Shown here in pieces: positions 1 through 7,620 of a DNA stretch of 12,874 nucleotides. Every line of letters begins with the position of its first letter. Position 1 is the stretch's first letter. The notes under the pieces were generated by a model. The model saw only the letters and a list, made by a program, of their open reading frames with translations, was not told the origin of the DNA and did not search any database. The position numbers and the translations under genes are program-made. The stretch comes from Enterobacteriaceae bacterium. GTDB lineage: Bacteria; Pseudomonadota; Gammaproteobacteria; Enterobacterales; Enterobacteriaceae. The stretch spans positions 1-12,874 of the forward strand of contig JALAGK010000328.1 in the NCBI GenBank assembly GCA_022712475.1, in the 5' to 3' direction.

Positions 1-1
1 T

Positions 2-70
2 AAGCCGCTATGCACCGTGGGTGAACCGGCGCGGCTACGCAAGGCTATCATCAAGTTGTGGGTGAAATAA
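2..70 (+). CDS. tabA: TabA (YjgK) family protein, C-terminal fragment
   Basis: The first 70 bases hold an open frame ending in TAA at 68-70 and reading KPLCTVGEPARLRKAIIKLWVK. This resembles the C-terminus of E. coli TabA ([22 protein letters not shown], recalled from memory), a YhcH/YjgK/YiaL cupin-like protein reported to affect biofilm formation and linked to toxin-antitoxin activity. The base before the frame (T) would fit the third base of a His codon, giving the family's HKPLC segment. Its position next to argI also matches, because in E. coli tabA lies upstream of yjgL and argI. Only 22 codons are visible, so the call rests on this short match plus synteny. yjgL is absent between it and argI. 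Confidence 0.75.
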   Translation, partial: KPLCTVGEPARLRKAIIKLWVK

Positions 71-77
71 TTCAGAT

Positions 78-101
78 GTCCTCTCCCCACAGGGAGAGGA
101 C
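78..101. terminator. Hairpin between convergent tabA and argI
   Basis: A perfect 10-bp inverted repeat (78-87 with 92-101) closes a CACA tetraloop between two convergent stop codons. Neither side has a strong T tract: the - strand continues ATCTGAATTATTT and the + strand GCTGG. It could be a bidirectional terminator of modest strength or a 3' stabilising hairpin. Confidence 0.5.
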
Positions 102-107
102 GCTGGT

Positions 108-1115
108 TCAGACCTGCGGTGCCAGGGTGGCGACCATCACCGCTTTAATGGTATGCATACGGTTTTCTGCTTGATCAAATACAATGCTGTGAGCGGATTC
201 AAACACCTCATCCGTCACTTCCATCCCGTTTTCTAACCCATATTCCTGGGCCATTTGTTTGCCAACGGTGGTCTGCTCGTCGTGAAACGCGGGCAGGCAG
301 TGCAGGAATTTAACCTCTGGATTGCCGGTTAGCCCGAGCATGGTGCTATTGACCTGATAAGGACGCAACAACGCAATGCGCTCCGCCCATTTGTCTTTGG
401 CTTCGCCCATTGAAACCCAGACATCAGTATAAATAAAGTCCGCACCTTTAACGCCTTGTGCAATATCTTCGCAAAGCGTAATACGCCCGCCAGTCTTTTC
501 GGCCAGCGCGTGGCATTCGCCAACCAGCGCCTCGTCAGGCCAGCAAGCCTGCGGTGCTACCAGCCGTAAATCCAGGCCGGTAAGCGCGGCGGCTTCCAGC
601 ATCGAATTGCCCATGTTATTGCGTGCATCACCGACGTAGGCAAGCGTCATCTCGCTAAAGCTTTTGCCCGGTAGGTGCTCCTGCATGGTAAGCAGATCCG
701 CCAGCAGCTGGGTGGGGTGATATTCGTTAGTCAGGCCGTTCCAGACCGGCACGCCAGCGAATTGTGCCAGTGTTTCAACAATCTCCTGGCCGTGGCCACG
801 ATACTGAATGCCATCATACATGCGGCCCAACACGCGCGCGGTATCTTTAATGGACTCTTTATGACCAATCTGGCTACCGCTGGGGCCGAGGTACGTGACG
901 CGAGCGCCCTGGTCAAATGCGGCAACTTCGAAAGAGCATCGTGTACGCGTTGAGTCTTTTTCGAAGATGAGCGCAATATTTTTCCCGGTGAGATGCTGTA
1001 CTTCGTTGCCCTGTTTTTTATCTTTTTTCAGGCGTGCAGCGAGGGTAAGTAACCCGGCGATCTGGGTGGGCGTAAAATCCAGTAATTTCAGGAAATGGTG
1101 CTGGAACATCGACAT
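108..1115 (-). CDS. argI: Ornithine carbamoyltransferase (ArgI type)
   Basis: Cytoplasmic enzyme that makes L-citrulline from carbamoyl phosphate and L-ornithine in arginine biosynthesis; the family works as a trimer. The 335-residue product has the carbamoyl-phosphate motif STRTR at 55-59, HPTQ at 133-136, the ornithine-side DVWVSMG segment at 231-237 and HCLP at 272-275, and length and sequence match E. coli ArgI closely. The ATG at 1113-1115 is preceded on the - strand by GAGAGG five bases upstream, which supports this start over the ATG two codons further in. It is divergent from rraB and convergent with tabA, the ArgI rather than ArgF context. Two ARG boxes over the promoter show ArgR repression by arginine. 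No key residue is missing. Confidence 0.97.
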   Translation of the reverse strand: MSMFQHHFLKLLDFTPTQIAGLLTLAARLKKDKKQGNEVQHLTGKNIALIFEKDSTRTRCSFEVAAFDQGARVTYLGPSGSQIGHKESIKDTARVLGRMYDGIQYRGHGQEIVETLAQFAGVPVWNGLTNEYHPTQLLADLLTMQEHLPGKSFSEMTLAYVGDARNNMGNSMLEAAALTGLDLRLVAPQACWPDEALVGECHALAEKTGGRITLCEDIAQGVKGADFIYTDVWVSMGEAKDKWAERIALLRPYQVNSTMLGLTGNPEVKFLHCLPAFHDEQTTVGKQMAQEYGLENGMEVTDEVFESAHSIVFDQAENRMHTIKAVMVATLAPQV

Positions 1116-1142
1116 GTTGGCCTCTCATAGCGAAAGCGAATT

Positions 1143-1181
1143 ATTGAATTAAAATTCAATCTATCCGTATGAATATTCATT
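1143..1181 (-). promoter_or_regulatory. Two ARG boxes (ArgR operator) of argI
   Basis: Box 1 (1143-1160) contains the perfect palindrome TGAATTAAAATTCA (1145-1158). Box 2 (1164-1181) has core CGTATGAATATTCA (1166-1179), weaker in its left half. The cores are 21 bp apart and the 18-bp boxes are separated by 3 bp, the usual spacing for hexameric ArgR. Both overlap the predicted argI promoter. Confidence 0.85.
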
Positions 1182-1186
1182 TTCAA
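1158..1186 (-). promoter_or_regulatory. argI promoter
   Basis: On the - strand a -35 TTGAAA (1181-1186) is followed after 17 bp by a -10 TAGATT (1158-1163). The ARG boxes cover the spacer and the -10, so bound ArgR would exclude sigma-70 RNA polymerase. The untranslated leader would be about 35 bases. Confidence 0.65.
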
Positions 1187-1187
1187 C

Positions 1188-1231
1188 CCCGTGATAAATC
1201 TTTTTCTTCGGAAGGTGGTGACAATCACGGG
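1188..1231. repeat. 8-bp inverted repeat in the argI-rraB intergenic region
   Basis: CCCGTGAT (1188-1195) and ATCACGGG (1224-1231) are exact reverse complements 28 bases apart. Between them lies a small stem closed by the stable tetraloop C(TTCG)G at about 1204-1213. The right arm sits inside the candidate rraB promoter spacer, so it may be an operator or a structured leader. Function unknown. Confidence 0.45.
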
Positions 1232-1247
1232 CGTGTGTGAAAATAAC
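1218..1247 (+). promoter_or_regulatory. Candidate rraB promoter
   Basis: GTGACA (1218-1223, five of six to the -35 consensus) is followed after 18 bp by AATAAC (1242-1247, four of six to the -10). It would give a leader of about 20-25 bases. Predicted by eye only. Confidence 0.4.
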
Positions 1248-1276
1248 GGTATCTGCCACTCACTGAGGACCACGCT

Positions 1277-1690
1277 ATGGCAAACCCGGAATTACTGGAA
1301 GAGCAGCGCGAAGAAACGCGGCTGATTATTGAAGAACTTCTCGATGATGGCAGCGATCCGGATGCGCTGTATACCATTGAGCATCATTTCTCGGCAGATG
1401 ACTTTGAAACGCTGGAAAAACTGGCCGTTGAAGTATTCAAACTGGGTTATGAAGTCACCGATGCCGAAGAGCTCGAAGTGGAAGAGGGCGACACTGTTAT
1501 CTGCTGCGACGCGCTCAGTGAATGTGCGCTTAATGCCGAGCTTATCGACGCGCAGGTCGAGCAACTCATGAATGTAGCGGAAAAATACGGCGTAGAGTAC
1601 GACGGCTGGGGCACCTACTTTGAAGACGGCGAAGACGGTGAGGATGACGACGACTACGTTGATGAAGATGACGACGGCGTGCGTCATTAA
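1277..1690 (+). CDS. rraB: Ribonuclease E inhibitor RraB
   Basis: Small cytoplasmic regulator (formerly YjgD) that binds the C-terminal part of RNase E and alters degradosome composition and mRNA decay. The 137-residue product is nearly the same length and sequence as E. coli RraB, including the opening [20 protein letters not shown], the central [13 protein letters not shown] segment and the very acidic C-terminal tail (about 114-137, mostly Asp and Glu, ending DDDGVRH). GAGGA lies seven bases before the ATG. The gene is divergent from argI and followed 55 bases later by miaE, with a hairpin between them. The tail is encoded by a short in-frame GAAGACGG duplication near 1621-1640, which could change length by slippage. 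Confidence 0.96.
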   Translation: MANPELLEEQREETRLIIEELLDDGSDPDALYTIEHHFSADDFETLEKLAVEVFKLGYEVTDAEELEVEEGDTVICCDALSECALNAELIDAQVEQLMNVAEKYGVEYDGWGTYFEDGEDGEDDDDYVDEDDDGVRH

Positions 1691-1707
1691 GCCGCCATTG
1701 TGTTGAT

Positions 1708-1731
1708 ATGCGGCGACGCCCGTCGCCGCAT
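1708..1731 (+). terminator. Hairpin between rraB and miaE
   Basis: A perfect 10-bp stem (1708-1717 with 1722-1731, core TGCGGCGAC) closes a GCCC loop and is followed only by TT then AAGGA. With so short a T tract it is more likely a partial terminator or an mRNA-stabilising hairpin than a full stop. It ends three bases before the miaE ribosome binding site. Confidence 0.5.
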
Positions 1732-1745
1732 TTAAGGAAAGAGTG

Positions 1746-2513
1746 ATGACCCACCAGGAGATTCTTGCCCCCGTTCTCAGTTTTTTGCCCTGCGCGACGC
1801 CGCAGGCCTGGATTGAACAGGCCAGACGTCCGGAAAATCTGCCATTGCTACTTACCGACCACATGATTTGCGAACTGAAGGCGGCCCAGACGGCCATGCT
1901 GCTGATTCGTAAATACGTGGCCGATAAAGCGGGTGCACAGACGTTGCTTGAGTGGCTTAAACCTTACGAAGCATTCACTTTTCGCGGCGGGCCTGAACCG
2001 GACATTGCTGCGCTCAATAAGCGTATTGGCAAAAATGCTATGCCGCAAACTGACTCCCCCTGGGGACAGGCGCTGATTGACAGCATGGTGCTGCTTATCA
2101 AAGAAGAACTGCACCACTTTTTACAGGTGCGCGAGGTCATGATTGCCCGCGATATTCCTTATGTAAAAATTACCGCCAGCCGTTACGCCCGTTGCCTGCT
2201 GCGTGAAGTGCGCACCTTTGAGCCTGCGGCTCTGGTGGATAAACTTATCTGCGGTGCCTATATCGAAGCGCGTTCCTGTGAGCGTTTTGCGGCACTGGCG
2301 CCATATCTTGATGAACCGCTGGAGAAGTTTTACATCTCGCTGCTGCGCTCTGAAGCACGCCATTATCAGGATTATCTGGCGTTGGCTCAGCAGATTTCTC
2401 CTGAGGATATTACGCCACGCGTACGCGCTATTGGTGAGGCAGAGGCCGAGCTTATTCTGTCTCCCGACGTTGAATTCCGTTTTCACAGCGGCACACCCGC
2501 GTTAATACCCTAA
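1746..2513 (+). CDS. miaE: tRNA-(ms2io6A37) hydroxylase MiaE
   Basis: Non-haem diiron monooxygenase that hydroxylates the isopentenyl group of ms2i6A37 next to the anticodon of UNN-reading tRNAs, known from Salmonella and absent from E. coli K-12. The 255-residue product shows the expected ferritin-like iron ligands: Glu43 (in CELKAA), E121-L-H-H124 (in EELHHFLQV), Glu174 (in YIEARSCERF) and E203-A-R-H206 (in SEARHYQDY), giving two ExxH motifs. I choose ATG 1746 rather than GTG 1743: AAGGA at 1734-1738 is seven bases from the ATG and only four from the GTG. It follows rraB and precedes an unknown membrane-protein gene by 49 bases, probably cotranscribed with one or both. Confidence 0.92.
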   Translation: MTHQEILAPVLSFLPCATPQAWIEQARRPENLPLLLTDHMICELKAAQTAMLLIRKYVADKAGAQTLLEWLKPYEAFTFRGGPEPDIAALNKRIGKNAMPQTDSPWGQALIDSMVLLIKEELHHFLQVREVMIARDIPYVKITASRYARCLLREVRTFEPAALVDKLICGAYIEARSCERFAALAPYLDEPLEKFYISLLRSEARHYQDYLALAQQISPEDITPRVRAIGEAEAELILSPDVEFRFHSGTPALIP

Positions 2514-2520
2514 AATTAGC

Positions 2521-2545
2521 GCAGCGGGCGGTGTTCTCCCGCTGC
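2521..2545 (+). terminator. Weak hairpin after miaE
   Basis: GCAGCGGG (2521-2528) pairs with CCCGCTGC (2538-2545) around a nine-base loop. It is followed by TGTATTAAGGG with no T run, so it is probably a leaky or stabilising hairpin within the miaE transcript. Confidence 0.35.
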
Positions 2546-2562
2546 TGTATTAAGGGAGTGGA

Positions 2563-3417
2563 ATGAACTGGCTGTACGTTATCCTTGCTGTTTATATCCT
2601 TGCGGCGCTGTTTATTGTGCTGGTATTGCTGCGTAAAAAACGCTGGCCTTGGGTGCCGGTGGTGCTGGCTGCGGCGTTTGTGCTCTGGACGTCGCTGGAC
2701 GTGCCGCGTTTTTTGCCTCCGGGCAGCGGCGGCGATGTGCAAAGCGAACAGGCGGCGTTTGATGTGGAAGTCGCGCACCTGCCAGTATTACAGGTAATAC
2801 GTGAGCAGGAGCCCGCGTTATTTAACCAACTGCGCAAACAGGCGCTGGGGCTGGAGCAGGCGGGTCGCAGCAGCGAACAGATAATGGCAGCACTGCAGCC
2901 TCAGATTACCGCCTTGCAGGTTAAGCGCCTGCAAAGCGCACCGGATGCCAGCGTCATCCGCTATATGCAGCCCAACATGCAACAAACAGTGCTGATGCAA
3001 AAAGAGAGCGATGATGCCTGCTTTCGCTTTCTGTTTCCGGCGGTGCGGGGCGGCGTGAATGCCGCAGAGGTCCTGCCTGCACAAGTGACCGAACACCGCA
3101 TGCAGGTGGATGCCGAGATGATGCGTGCAGCACTCGGGCCTGATAGCCATACCATGACGGATGAAGAACGGGCACGGGCGCAAAAAGATTTTCTGCCGGT
3201 GTTGCAGGCGCTGGTGAATGAGTATGGCCGTGATGTGGAACTGATTTCAAAGCCACAGCAAGCGCAGACGCTACAGCAGGAAGGCAAGGTGTGCCAAATT
3301 GTGCAATCTTTGTGGCGGCGGGTGCTGGCGTTACCGGCACCCAAAGCGGCATCAATTATTCGTCTGTCAGTGGCGCTCGAGGAGGAGAACACGCCACGCC
3401 GTGACGTTGCGCCTTAA
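2563..3417 (+). CDS. Uncharacterised membrane protein with two N-terminal TM helices
   Basis: I do not recognise a named family for this 284-residue protein. Two hydrophobic segments lie at about 3-23 and 29-45, joined by the basic loop RKKR (24-27). By the positive-inside rule that loop is cytoplasmic, so the N-terminus and the remaining 235 residues should lie in the periplasm. The soluble part is rich in Gln, Ala and predicted helix (about 72-125 and 200-255) and contains only two cysteines, Cys153 and Cys244, which could pair. No catalytic motif is evident. The ATG has AAGGGAG at 2552-2558 just upstream. It follows miaE on the same strand, so cotranscription is likely but a functional link is not shown. 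The open frame, ribosome binding site and clean termini support a real gene. Confidence 0.85.
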   Translation: MNWLYVILAVYILAALFIVLVLLRKKRWPWVPVVLAAAFVLWTSLDVPRFLPPGSGGDVQSEQAAFDVEVAHLPVLQVIREQEPALFNQLRKQALGLEQAGRSSEQIMAALQPQITALQVKRLQSAPDASVIRYMQPNMQQTVLMQKESDDACFRFLFPAVRGGVNAAEVLPAQVTEHRMQVDAEMMRAALGPDSHTMTDEERARAQKDFLPVLQALVNEYGRDVELISKPQQAQTLQQEGKVCQIVQSLWRRVLALPAPKAASIIRLSVALEEENTPRRDVAP

Positions 3418-3429
3418 AAGCGCAATGTC

Positions 3430-3522
3430 CTGCAGCCATCAGCCCTTTCCCGGTGAAAATGCAATAACCGCGGGATATCAACCAGCACGTCTCAGGGCCA
3501 CCATTAGGGCGGTTTTTGACGC
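3430..3522. other. Structured intergenic element, possible C4-type antisense RNA or phage remnant
   Basis: This covers most of the 195-base gap between the unknown gene and yjgM, which holds no convincing gene. It contains a stem CCCGGT (3449-3454) with ACCGCGGG (3467-3474, GC bulge), a weak stem CCACC (3498-3502) with GGCGG (3508-3512) running into TTTTT, and AGGGCG (3506-3511) with CGCCCT (3519-3524). Read on the - strand the same bases translate to phrases such as KNRPNGGPET and ISRGYCIFTGKGLMAAG, which I associate from memory with short hypothetical proteins scattered through enterobacterial genomes, possibly near P4/P1-like immunity loci. That association is unverified. Confidence 0.3.
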
Positions 3523-3612
3523 CCTTAACGGTGCAGTATGCGGTGACGGCGTACAGCCTTGGGTTAGCCAGAAGCAACGATTAACGGTGCCGCTGGCGTA
3601 ACGCCTGCTTCC

Positions 3613-4116
3613 TCACAGCGCCTTCAGCATCCGTACTTCACAGTCAACGTGCCCGGTATTGCCAAGCGGCGCGGAAATATGCGCAAAACCCAGACGCTCA
3701 TAGAGCGCAATGGCCTGCTTAAGCGAAGCCGTCGTCTCCAGATAGCAGCGGCGAAAACCCTGTTCGCGGGCAAACGCCATTGCGGTGAGCGCCAGTATTT
3801 TGGCCTGGCCCTGGCCGCGCGCCTGCGGCAAAAAATACATCTTCTGCAGCTCACAGATATCTGGCTCGCTGCCTGAAAGCGGCGCAACGCCACCACCGCC
3901 CACGACATGGCCTGCCTGCTCTATCACCCAGTATGCGTGGCCCGGCTGGCTGTAGGTGTCAAAAAGCGTATCGAGGTTAGGGTCGGCCACGGTGTAGCCT
4001 TTGTCTGCGGTCAGGCCAAATTCGGCGGAGACCTGGCGAATAACGTGGGCAATGGCCGCATTGTCTTCAATACGCAGGCGGCGCATTTGTAATTCAACCG
4101 GAGTGGCAATGCTCAT
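3613..4116 (-). CDS. yjgM: GNAT family N-acetyltransferase YjgM (AaaT)
   Basis: Cytoplasmic acetyl-CoA-dependent acetyltransferase; the E. coli orthologue is reported as an L-amino acid N-acetyltransferase (AaaT). The 167-residue product matches E. coli YjgM along its whole length, with CELQKMYF at 88-95 (beta-4), the acetyl-CoA pyrophosphate loop ARGQGQA at 99-105 and the family's LYERLGF at 138-144. The start is the conserved one, although its Shine-Dalgarno is poor (TTGAG about nine bases upstream). A weak promoter is possible on the - strand: TTGCAC (4183-4188), 17 bp, TATTTA (4160-4165). It lies downstream of valS but behind the valS terminator, so it is probably its own unit. E. coli has yjgN next to it; here yjgN is missing. 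Confidence 0.92.
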   Translation of the reverse strand: MSIATPVELQMRRLRIEDNAAIAHVIRQVSAEFGLTADKGYTVADPNLDTLFDTYSQPGHAYWVIEQAGHVVGGGGVAPLSGSEPDICELQKMYFLPQARGQGQAKILALTAMAFAREQGFRRCYLETTASLKQAIALYERLGFAHISAPLGNTGHVDCEVRMLKAL

Positions 4117-4209
4117 AGCAAACTCAATGCGAAGGTTATAACGAAAGAAGTTATTGAACTAAATAGCATCGCCGGGACGCTGGTGCAAGCGAGGATATTT
4201 CAGCAGAAG

Positions 4210-4234
4210 AAAAACCCTCCCCGGGCGGGGAGGG
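4210..4234 (-). terminator. Intrinsic terminator of valS
   Basis: On the - strand CCCTCCCC (4227-4234) pairs with GGGGAGGG (4215-4222) around a GCCC loop, then TTTTT (4214-4210) and CTTCTG. The eight-bp GC-rich stem with a T tract begins just after the valS stop and should end the holC-valS transcript. Confidence 0.85.
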
Positions 4235-4242
4235 AGAGGGCA

Positions 4243-7098
4243 TTACAGCGCGGCGATGGTTGCCTGCTGCTCAATTAGCTTCGTCTTGGCATCGTGGAAA
4301 CCTTGCAAGCGCTCACGCTCTTTGGCGACCACCTCTTGCGGTGCTCGTGCCACAAAGCCTTCGTTGCTAAGTTTGCTCTCGATCTTACCGATCTCAATTT
4401 CAACTTTTCCGATCTCTTTGCTCAGGCGCTCAAGCTCTGCGGCTTTGTCGACCAGACCTGCCATTGGGATTAGCAGCTCGGCACCATCAACGATTTTCGC
4501 AACTGAAACCGGGCCTTTGTCGTCAGCCGGCAGTACGGTGATGCTTTCCAGGCGCGCCAGCGTTTGCAGGAAGCCCTGGTTTGCGCTGACGCGACGCTGA
4601 ACCTCAGCGGTGGCGCCACGCAGCAGCAGTGTGAGCGGTTTGCCCGGAGAGATGTTCATCTCAGCGCGAATGTTACGCACGGCGACGATCGCCTGCTTAA
4701 GCCACTCGGTGTCTACGGTTGCCGCATCGTCTTCCATCGCTGCGTCATAAGCAGGGAACGGCTGGAGCATGATAGTGTCGGCGCTAATGCCTTTAAGTGC
4801 CTTCACGCGCTGCCAGATGGTTTCAGTAATAAACGGAATAATCGGGTGCGCCAGACGCAGCAGCGCTTCCAGCACCGTCACCAGCGTATTGCGCGTACCG
4901 CGCAACTCGGCCTCGCTACCGCCGTTCATCACCGGCTTGGTCAGCTCCAGATACCAGTCGCAGAACTGGTTCCAGGTGAACTCGTACAGGATGCCTGCAG
5001 CGATATCAAAGCGGTAGGTGTCCAGCGCTTCACGGTACGCCTTCACAGTGCGGTTGAATTCCGCGAGTATCCAGCGGTCCGCCAGCGACAGCGTCATTTC
5101 GCCGCCGTTGAAGCCGCAGTCCTGCTCTTCGGTGTTCATCAGCACAAAGCGGCTGGCATTCCAGAGTTTGTTACAGAAGTTACGGTAACCCTCAAGGCGC
5201 TTCATATCCCAGTTGATGTCACGACCGGTAGAGGCCAGCGCCGCCAGCGTAAAGCGTAGGGCGTCGGTGCCGTGCGGCTCAATACCGTTGGGGAACTGCT
5301 TCTCGGTGCGCTTGCGAATTTTCTCCGCCAGCTGCGGCTGCATCATGTTGCCGGTGCGTTTTTCCAGCAGGTCGGCCAGTGAAATCCCGTCCACCATATC
5401 CAGCGGGTCAATAACGTTGCCTTTGGACTTGGACATCTTCTGGCCTTCGTCATCGCGAATCAGGCCGGTCATGTAAACGGTTTTAAACGGCACCTGCGGC
5501 TTACCGTCTTCGTCTTTGATAAAGTGCATGGTCATCATGATCATGCGCGCAATCCAGAAGAAGATGATGTCAAAACCGCTCACCAGCACGCTGGTAGGGT
5601 GGAATGTCTTCAGTGCGTCGGTATTTTCCGGCCACCCAAGGGTGGAGAAGGTCCACAGTGCAGAGGAGAACCAGGTATCCAGCACATCTTCGTCCTGGCG
5701 CAGCGTTACGTCGGCGGCAATGTTGTTCTCTTTACGCACTTCTTCTTCGCTGCGGCCAACGAACACGTTGCCCTGCTCGTCATACCATGCCGGAATACGG
5801 TGGCCCCACCATAGCTGGCGGGAGATACACCAGTCCTGAATGTCGCGCATCCAGGAGAAGTACATATTCTCATACTGCTTCGGTACAAACTGGATATCGC
5901 CGTTTTCCACCGCTTCAATCGCCGGCTTCGCCAGCGGCGCAACGCGCACGTACCACTGGTCGGTGAGCATCGGCTCAATCACCACGCCGCCGCGATCGCC
6001 ATACGGCACGGTCAGGTCGTGTGGTTTGATTTCTTCCAGCACGCCCAGTTCATCAACGGCAGCCACAACGGCTTTGCGTGCGGCAAAGCGCTCCATACCG
6101 CGGAACTGTGCCGGGATCTCATCACTGTAAACGTCGGACTCAACACCGTTGGTATCGAATACCTGCGCGCTTTCACGGATATCACCGTCAAAGGTCAGAA
6201 TGTTGATCATCGGCAGCGCGTGACGTTTGCCGACTTCATAGTCGTTAAAATCGTGCGCCGGGGTGATTTTCACGCAGCCGGTGCCTTTTTCCATGTCGGC
6301 GTGCTCGTCGCCCACAATAGGAATACGGCGGTTAATCAGCGGCAGCACCACAAATTTACCAATCAGGTCTTTGTAGCGCGGATCTTCCGGGTTAACGGCA
6401 ACGCCGGTATCGCCCAGCAGCGTTTCCGGACGCGTGGTCGCAACCACCAGATAATCTTTGCCGTCGGCGGTTTTCGCACCGTCAGCCAGCGGGTAGCGGA
6501 TATGCCACATTGAGCCTTTTGACTCGCGGTTTTCCACTTCGAGGTCAGAAATCGCGGTGCGCAGTTTCGGGTCCCAGTTAACGAGGCGTTTACCACGGTA
6601 AATCAGGTCTTCTTTGTGCAGGCGAACAAACACTTCTTTCACCGCGTTAGACAGACCTTCATCCATCGTGAAGCGCTCGCGCTCCCAGTCTACCGAGTTG
6701 CCAAGACGGCGCATCTGGCGAGTTATGGTGCCGCCGGACTCAGCCTTCCACTGCCAGATTTTGTCGATGAAAGCATCGCGACCGTAGTCATGGCGGGTTT
6801 TGCCTTCTTCAGCGGCAATTTTGCGCTCCACCACCATTTGTGTCGCGATACCCGCGTGGTCGGTACCCGCCTGCCAGAGCGTGTTCTTGCCCTGCATGCG
6901 CTGGTAGCGAATCATGGTATCCATGATGGTCTGCTGGAACGCATGACCCATATGCAGGCTGCCGGTAACGTTCGGCGGCGGGATCATGATGCAGAAGCTT
7001 TCCTGGGTGGTGTCGCCGTTGGGTTTGAAGTAGCCCTGCTGTTCCCAGTGCTCATAGAGCGGCTGCTCAATATCTTGTGGGTTATATGTCTTTTCCAT
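4243..7098 (-). CDS. valS: Valyl-tRNA synthetase
   Basis: Class Ia aminoacyl-tRNA synthetase that charges tRNA-Val and hydrolyses mischarged Thr-tRNA-Val. The 951 residues equal the E. coli length. The HIGH-type motif is HMGH at 49-52, after [13 protein letters not shown] lies at 554-558. The CP1 editing domain carries [11 protein letters not shown] at 221-231, and [15 protein letters not shown] at 422-436 belongs to the catalytic core. The end (about 880-951) is the charged coiled-coil that contacts tRNA. The ATG follows the holC stop by 12 bases with only a weak Shine-Dalgarno (AGCAGA), so translational coupling to holC is likely, as in E. coli. Long open frames on the opposite strand are codon-bias shadows. 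Confidence 0.98.
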   Translation of the reverse strand: MEKTYNPQDIEQPLYEHWEQQGYFKPNGDTTQESFCIMIPPPNVTGSLHMGHAFQQTIMDTMIRYQRMQGKNTLWQAGTDHAGIATQMVVERKIAAEEGKTRHDYGRDAFIDKIWQWKAESGGTITRQMRRLGNSVDWERERFTMDEGLSNAVKEVFVRLHKEDLIYRGKRLVNWDPKLRTAISDLEVENRESKGSMWHIRYPLADGAKTADGKDYLVVATTRPETLLGDTGVAVNPEDPRYKDLIGKFVVLPLINRRIPIVGDEHADMEKGTGCVKITPAHDFNDYEVGKRHALPMINILTFDGDIRESAQVFDTNGVESDVYSDEIPAQFRGMERFAARKAVVAAVDELGVLEEIKPHDLTVPYGDRGGVVIEPMLTDQWYVRVAPLAKPAIEAVENGDIQFVPKQYENMYFSWMRDIQDWCISRQLWWGHRIPAWYDEQGNVFVGRSEEEVRKENNIAADVTLRQDEDVLDTWFSSALWTFSTLGWPENTDALKTFHPTSVLVSGFDIIFFWIARMIMMTMHFIKDEDGKPQVPFKTVYMTGLIRDDEGQKMSKSKGNVIDPLDMVDGISLADLLEKRTGNMMQPQLAEKIRKRTEKQFPNGIEPHGTDALRFTLAALASTGRDINWDMKRLEGYRNFCNKLWNASRFVLMNTEEQDCGFNGGEMTLSLADRWILAEFNRTVKAYREALDTYRFDIAAGILYEFTWNQFCDWYLELTKPVMNGGSEAELRGTRNTLVTVLEALLRLAHPIIPFITETIWQRVKALKGISADTIMLQPFPAYDAAMEDDAATVDTEWLKQAIVAVRNIRAEMNISPGKPLTLLLRGATAEVQRRVSANQGFLQTLARLESITVLPADDKGPVSVAKIVDGAELLIPMAGLVDKAAELERLSKEIGKVEIEIGKIESKLSNEGFVARAPQEVVAKERERLQGFHDAKTKLIEQQATIAAL

Positions 7099-7110
7099 TT
7101 CTGCTATTCG

Positions 7111-7560
7111 TTACGGGGCCGCCCAGGTGGCCGTGGTCAGATGAAAACCAGCCACGCGATACGCCTTATAGCGCTCGCGTGCCAGCGGTTTCAGGGATTC
7201 GTCATGAGGGACAAAGTCTATCACCTCATGGAAAGCGGTGGCAAAATCCGCAAACTGTGGAAGCAGGCAAATCAGCAGGTCGCGCGGGCTACTGCCGCGT
7301 TTGCCAGGCCAGGCCAACTCGACCGGCGCACCGGCGCGCGGCCCTTCGCCTGCCAGATTGTGTGGCACAAAGCTGTGCGGGTCCCGCGCCCACAGTGCTT
7401 CGTCAAGCCGGATGGCCTGCTGCTCGTCCTCGCAGGCAATAAGAATGCGTTTGCCGTTACGCCAACGTTCTGCGGCAAGCTCGCACGTCAGCTGCTCAAC
7501 AGCGTTGAGGCCATCGGCGGCAGTGTCGTTGTCCAGAAGATAGAACGTTGCGTTTTTCAT
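7111..7560 (-). CDS. holC: DNA polymerase III chi subunit
   Basis: Chi subunit of the DNA polymerase III clamp loader; it pairs with psi (HolD) and binds the C-terminal tail of single-strand binding protein. The 149-residue product is very close to E. coli HolC (147 aa), with the same opening MKNATFYLLDND, FVPHNLAGEGPR in the centre and FADFATAF near 111-118. The C-terminus ends TWAAP rather than the E. coli TWK, two residues longer. It sits between pepA and valS on the same strand and is separated from pepA by a hairpin terminator, so it probably has its own promoter in 7561-7620, though I could not identify one. The Shine-Dalgarno is weak. Confidence 0.96.
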   Translation of the reverse strand: MKNATFYLLDNDTAADGLNAVEQLTCELAAERWRNGKRILIACEDEQQAIRLDEALWARDPHSFVPHNLAGEGPRAGAPVELAWPGKRGSSPRDLLICLLPQFADFATAFHEVIDFVPHDESLKPLARERYKAYRVAGFHLTTATWAAP

Positions 7561-7620
7561 GGCTCAGGTTCTTTAAATGCGACTGCGGCACAAGCCGCAC
7601 GGGAAACACAAACCTTAACA

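Noticed and set aside
1292..1897. 201-codon open frame on the - strand opposite rraB and the start of miaE
   Set aside because: Hydrophobic-looking but produced by reading the acidic rraB codons backwards. It crosses the rraB-miaE gap and has no homologue I recognise.
3356..3577. 73-codon - strand frame in the gap before yjgM taken as a protein gene
   Set aside because: Its phrases look familiar, but it overlaps the unknown gene's end and has no convincing start signal. I treat the stretch as a possible RNA or repeat remnant instead.
3299..3601. 100-codon open frame on the + strand starting inside the unknown gene and crossing the gap
   Set aside because: Out of frame with a good gene, no ribosome binding site, no recognisable product.
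4564..5259. 231-codon open frame on the + strand, antisense to the valS C-terminal region
   Set aside because: No plausible ribosome binding site or recognisable domain, and the - strand gene is certain.
6019..6513. 164-codon open frame on the + strand inside valS
   Set aside because: Mirror of the conserved editing-domain coding sequence; no independent evidence.
7561..7620. Search for a holC promoter between the pepA terminator and holC
   Set aside because: Several TTGTG-like hexamers occur but none has a credible -10 at 16-18 bp, so no promoter is called.
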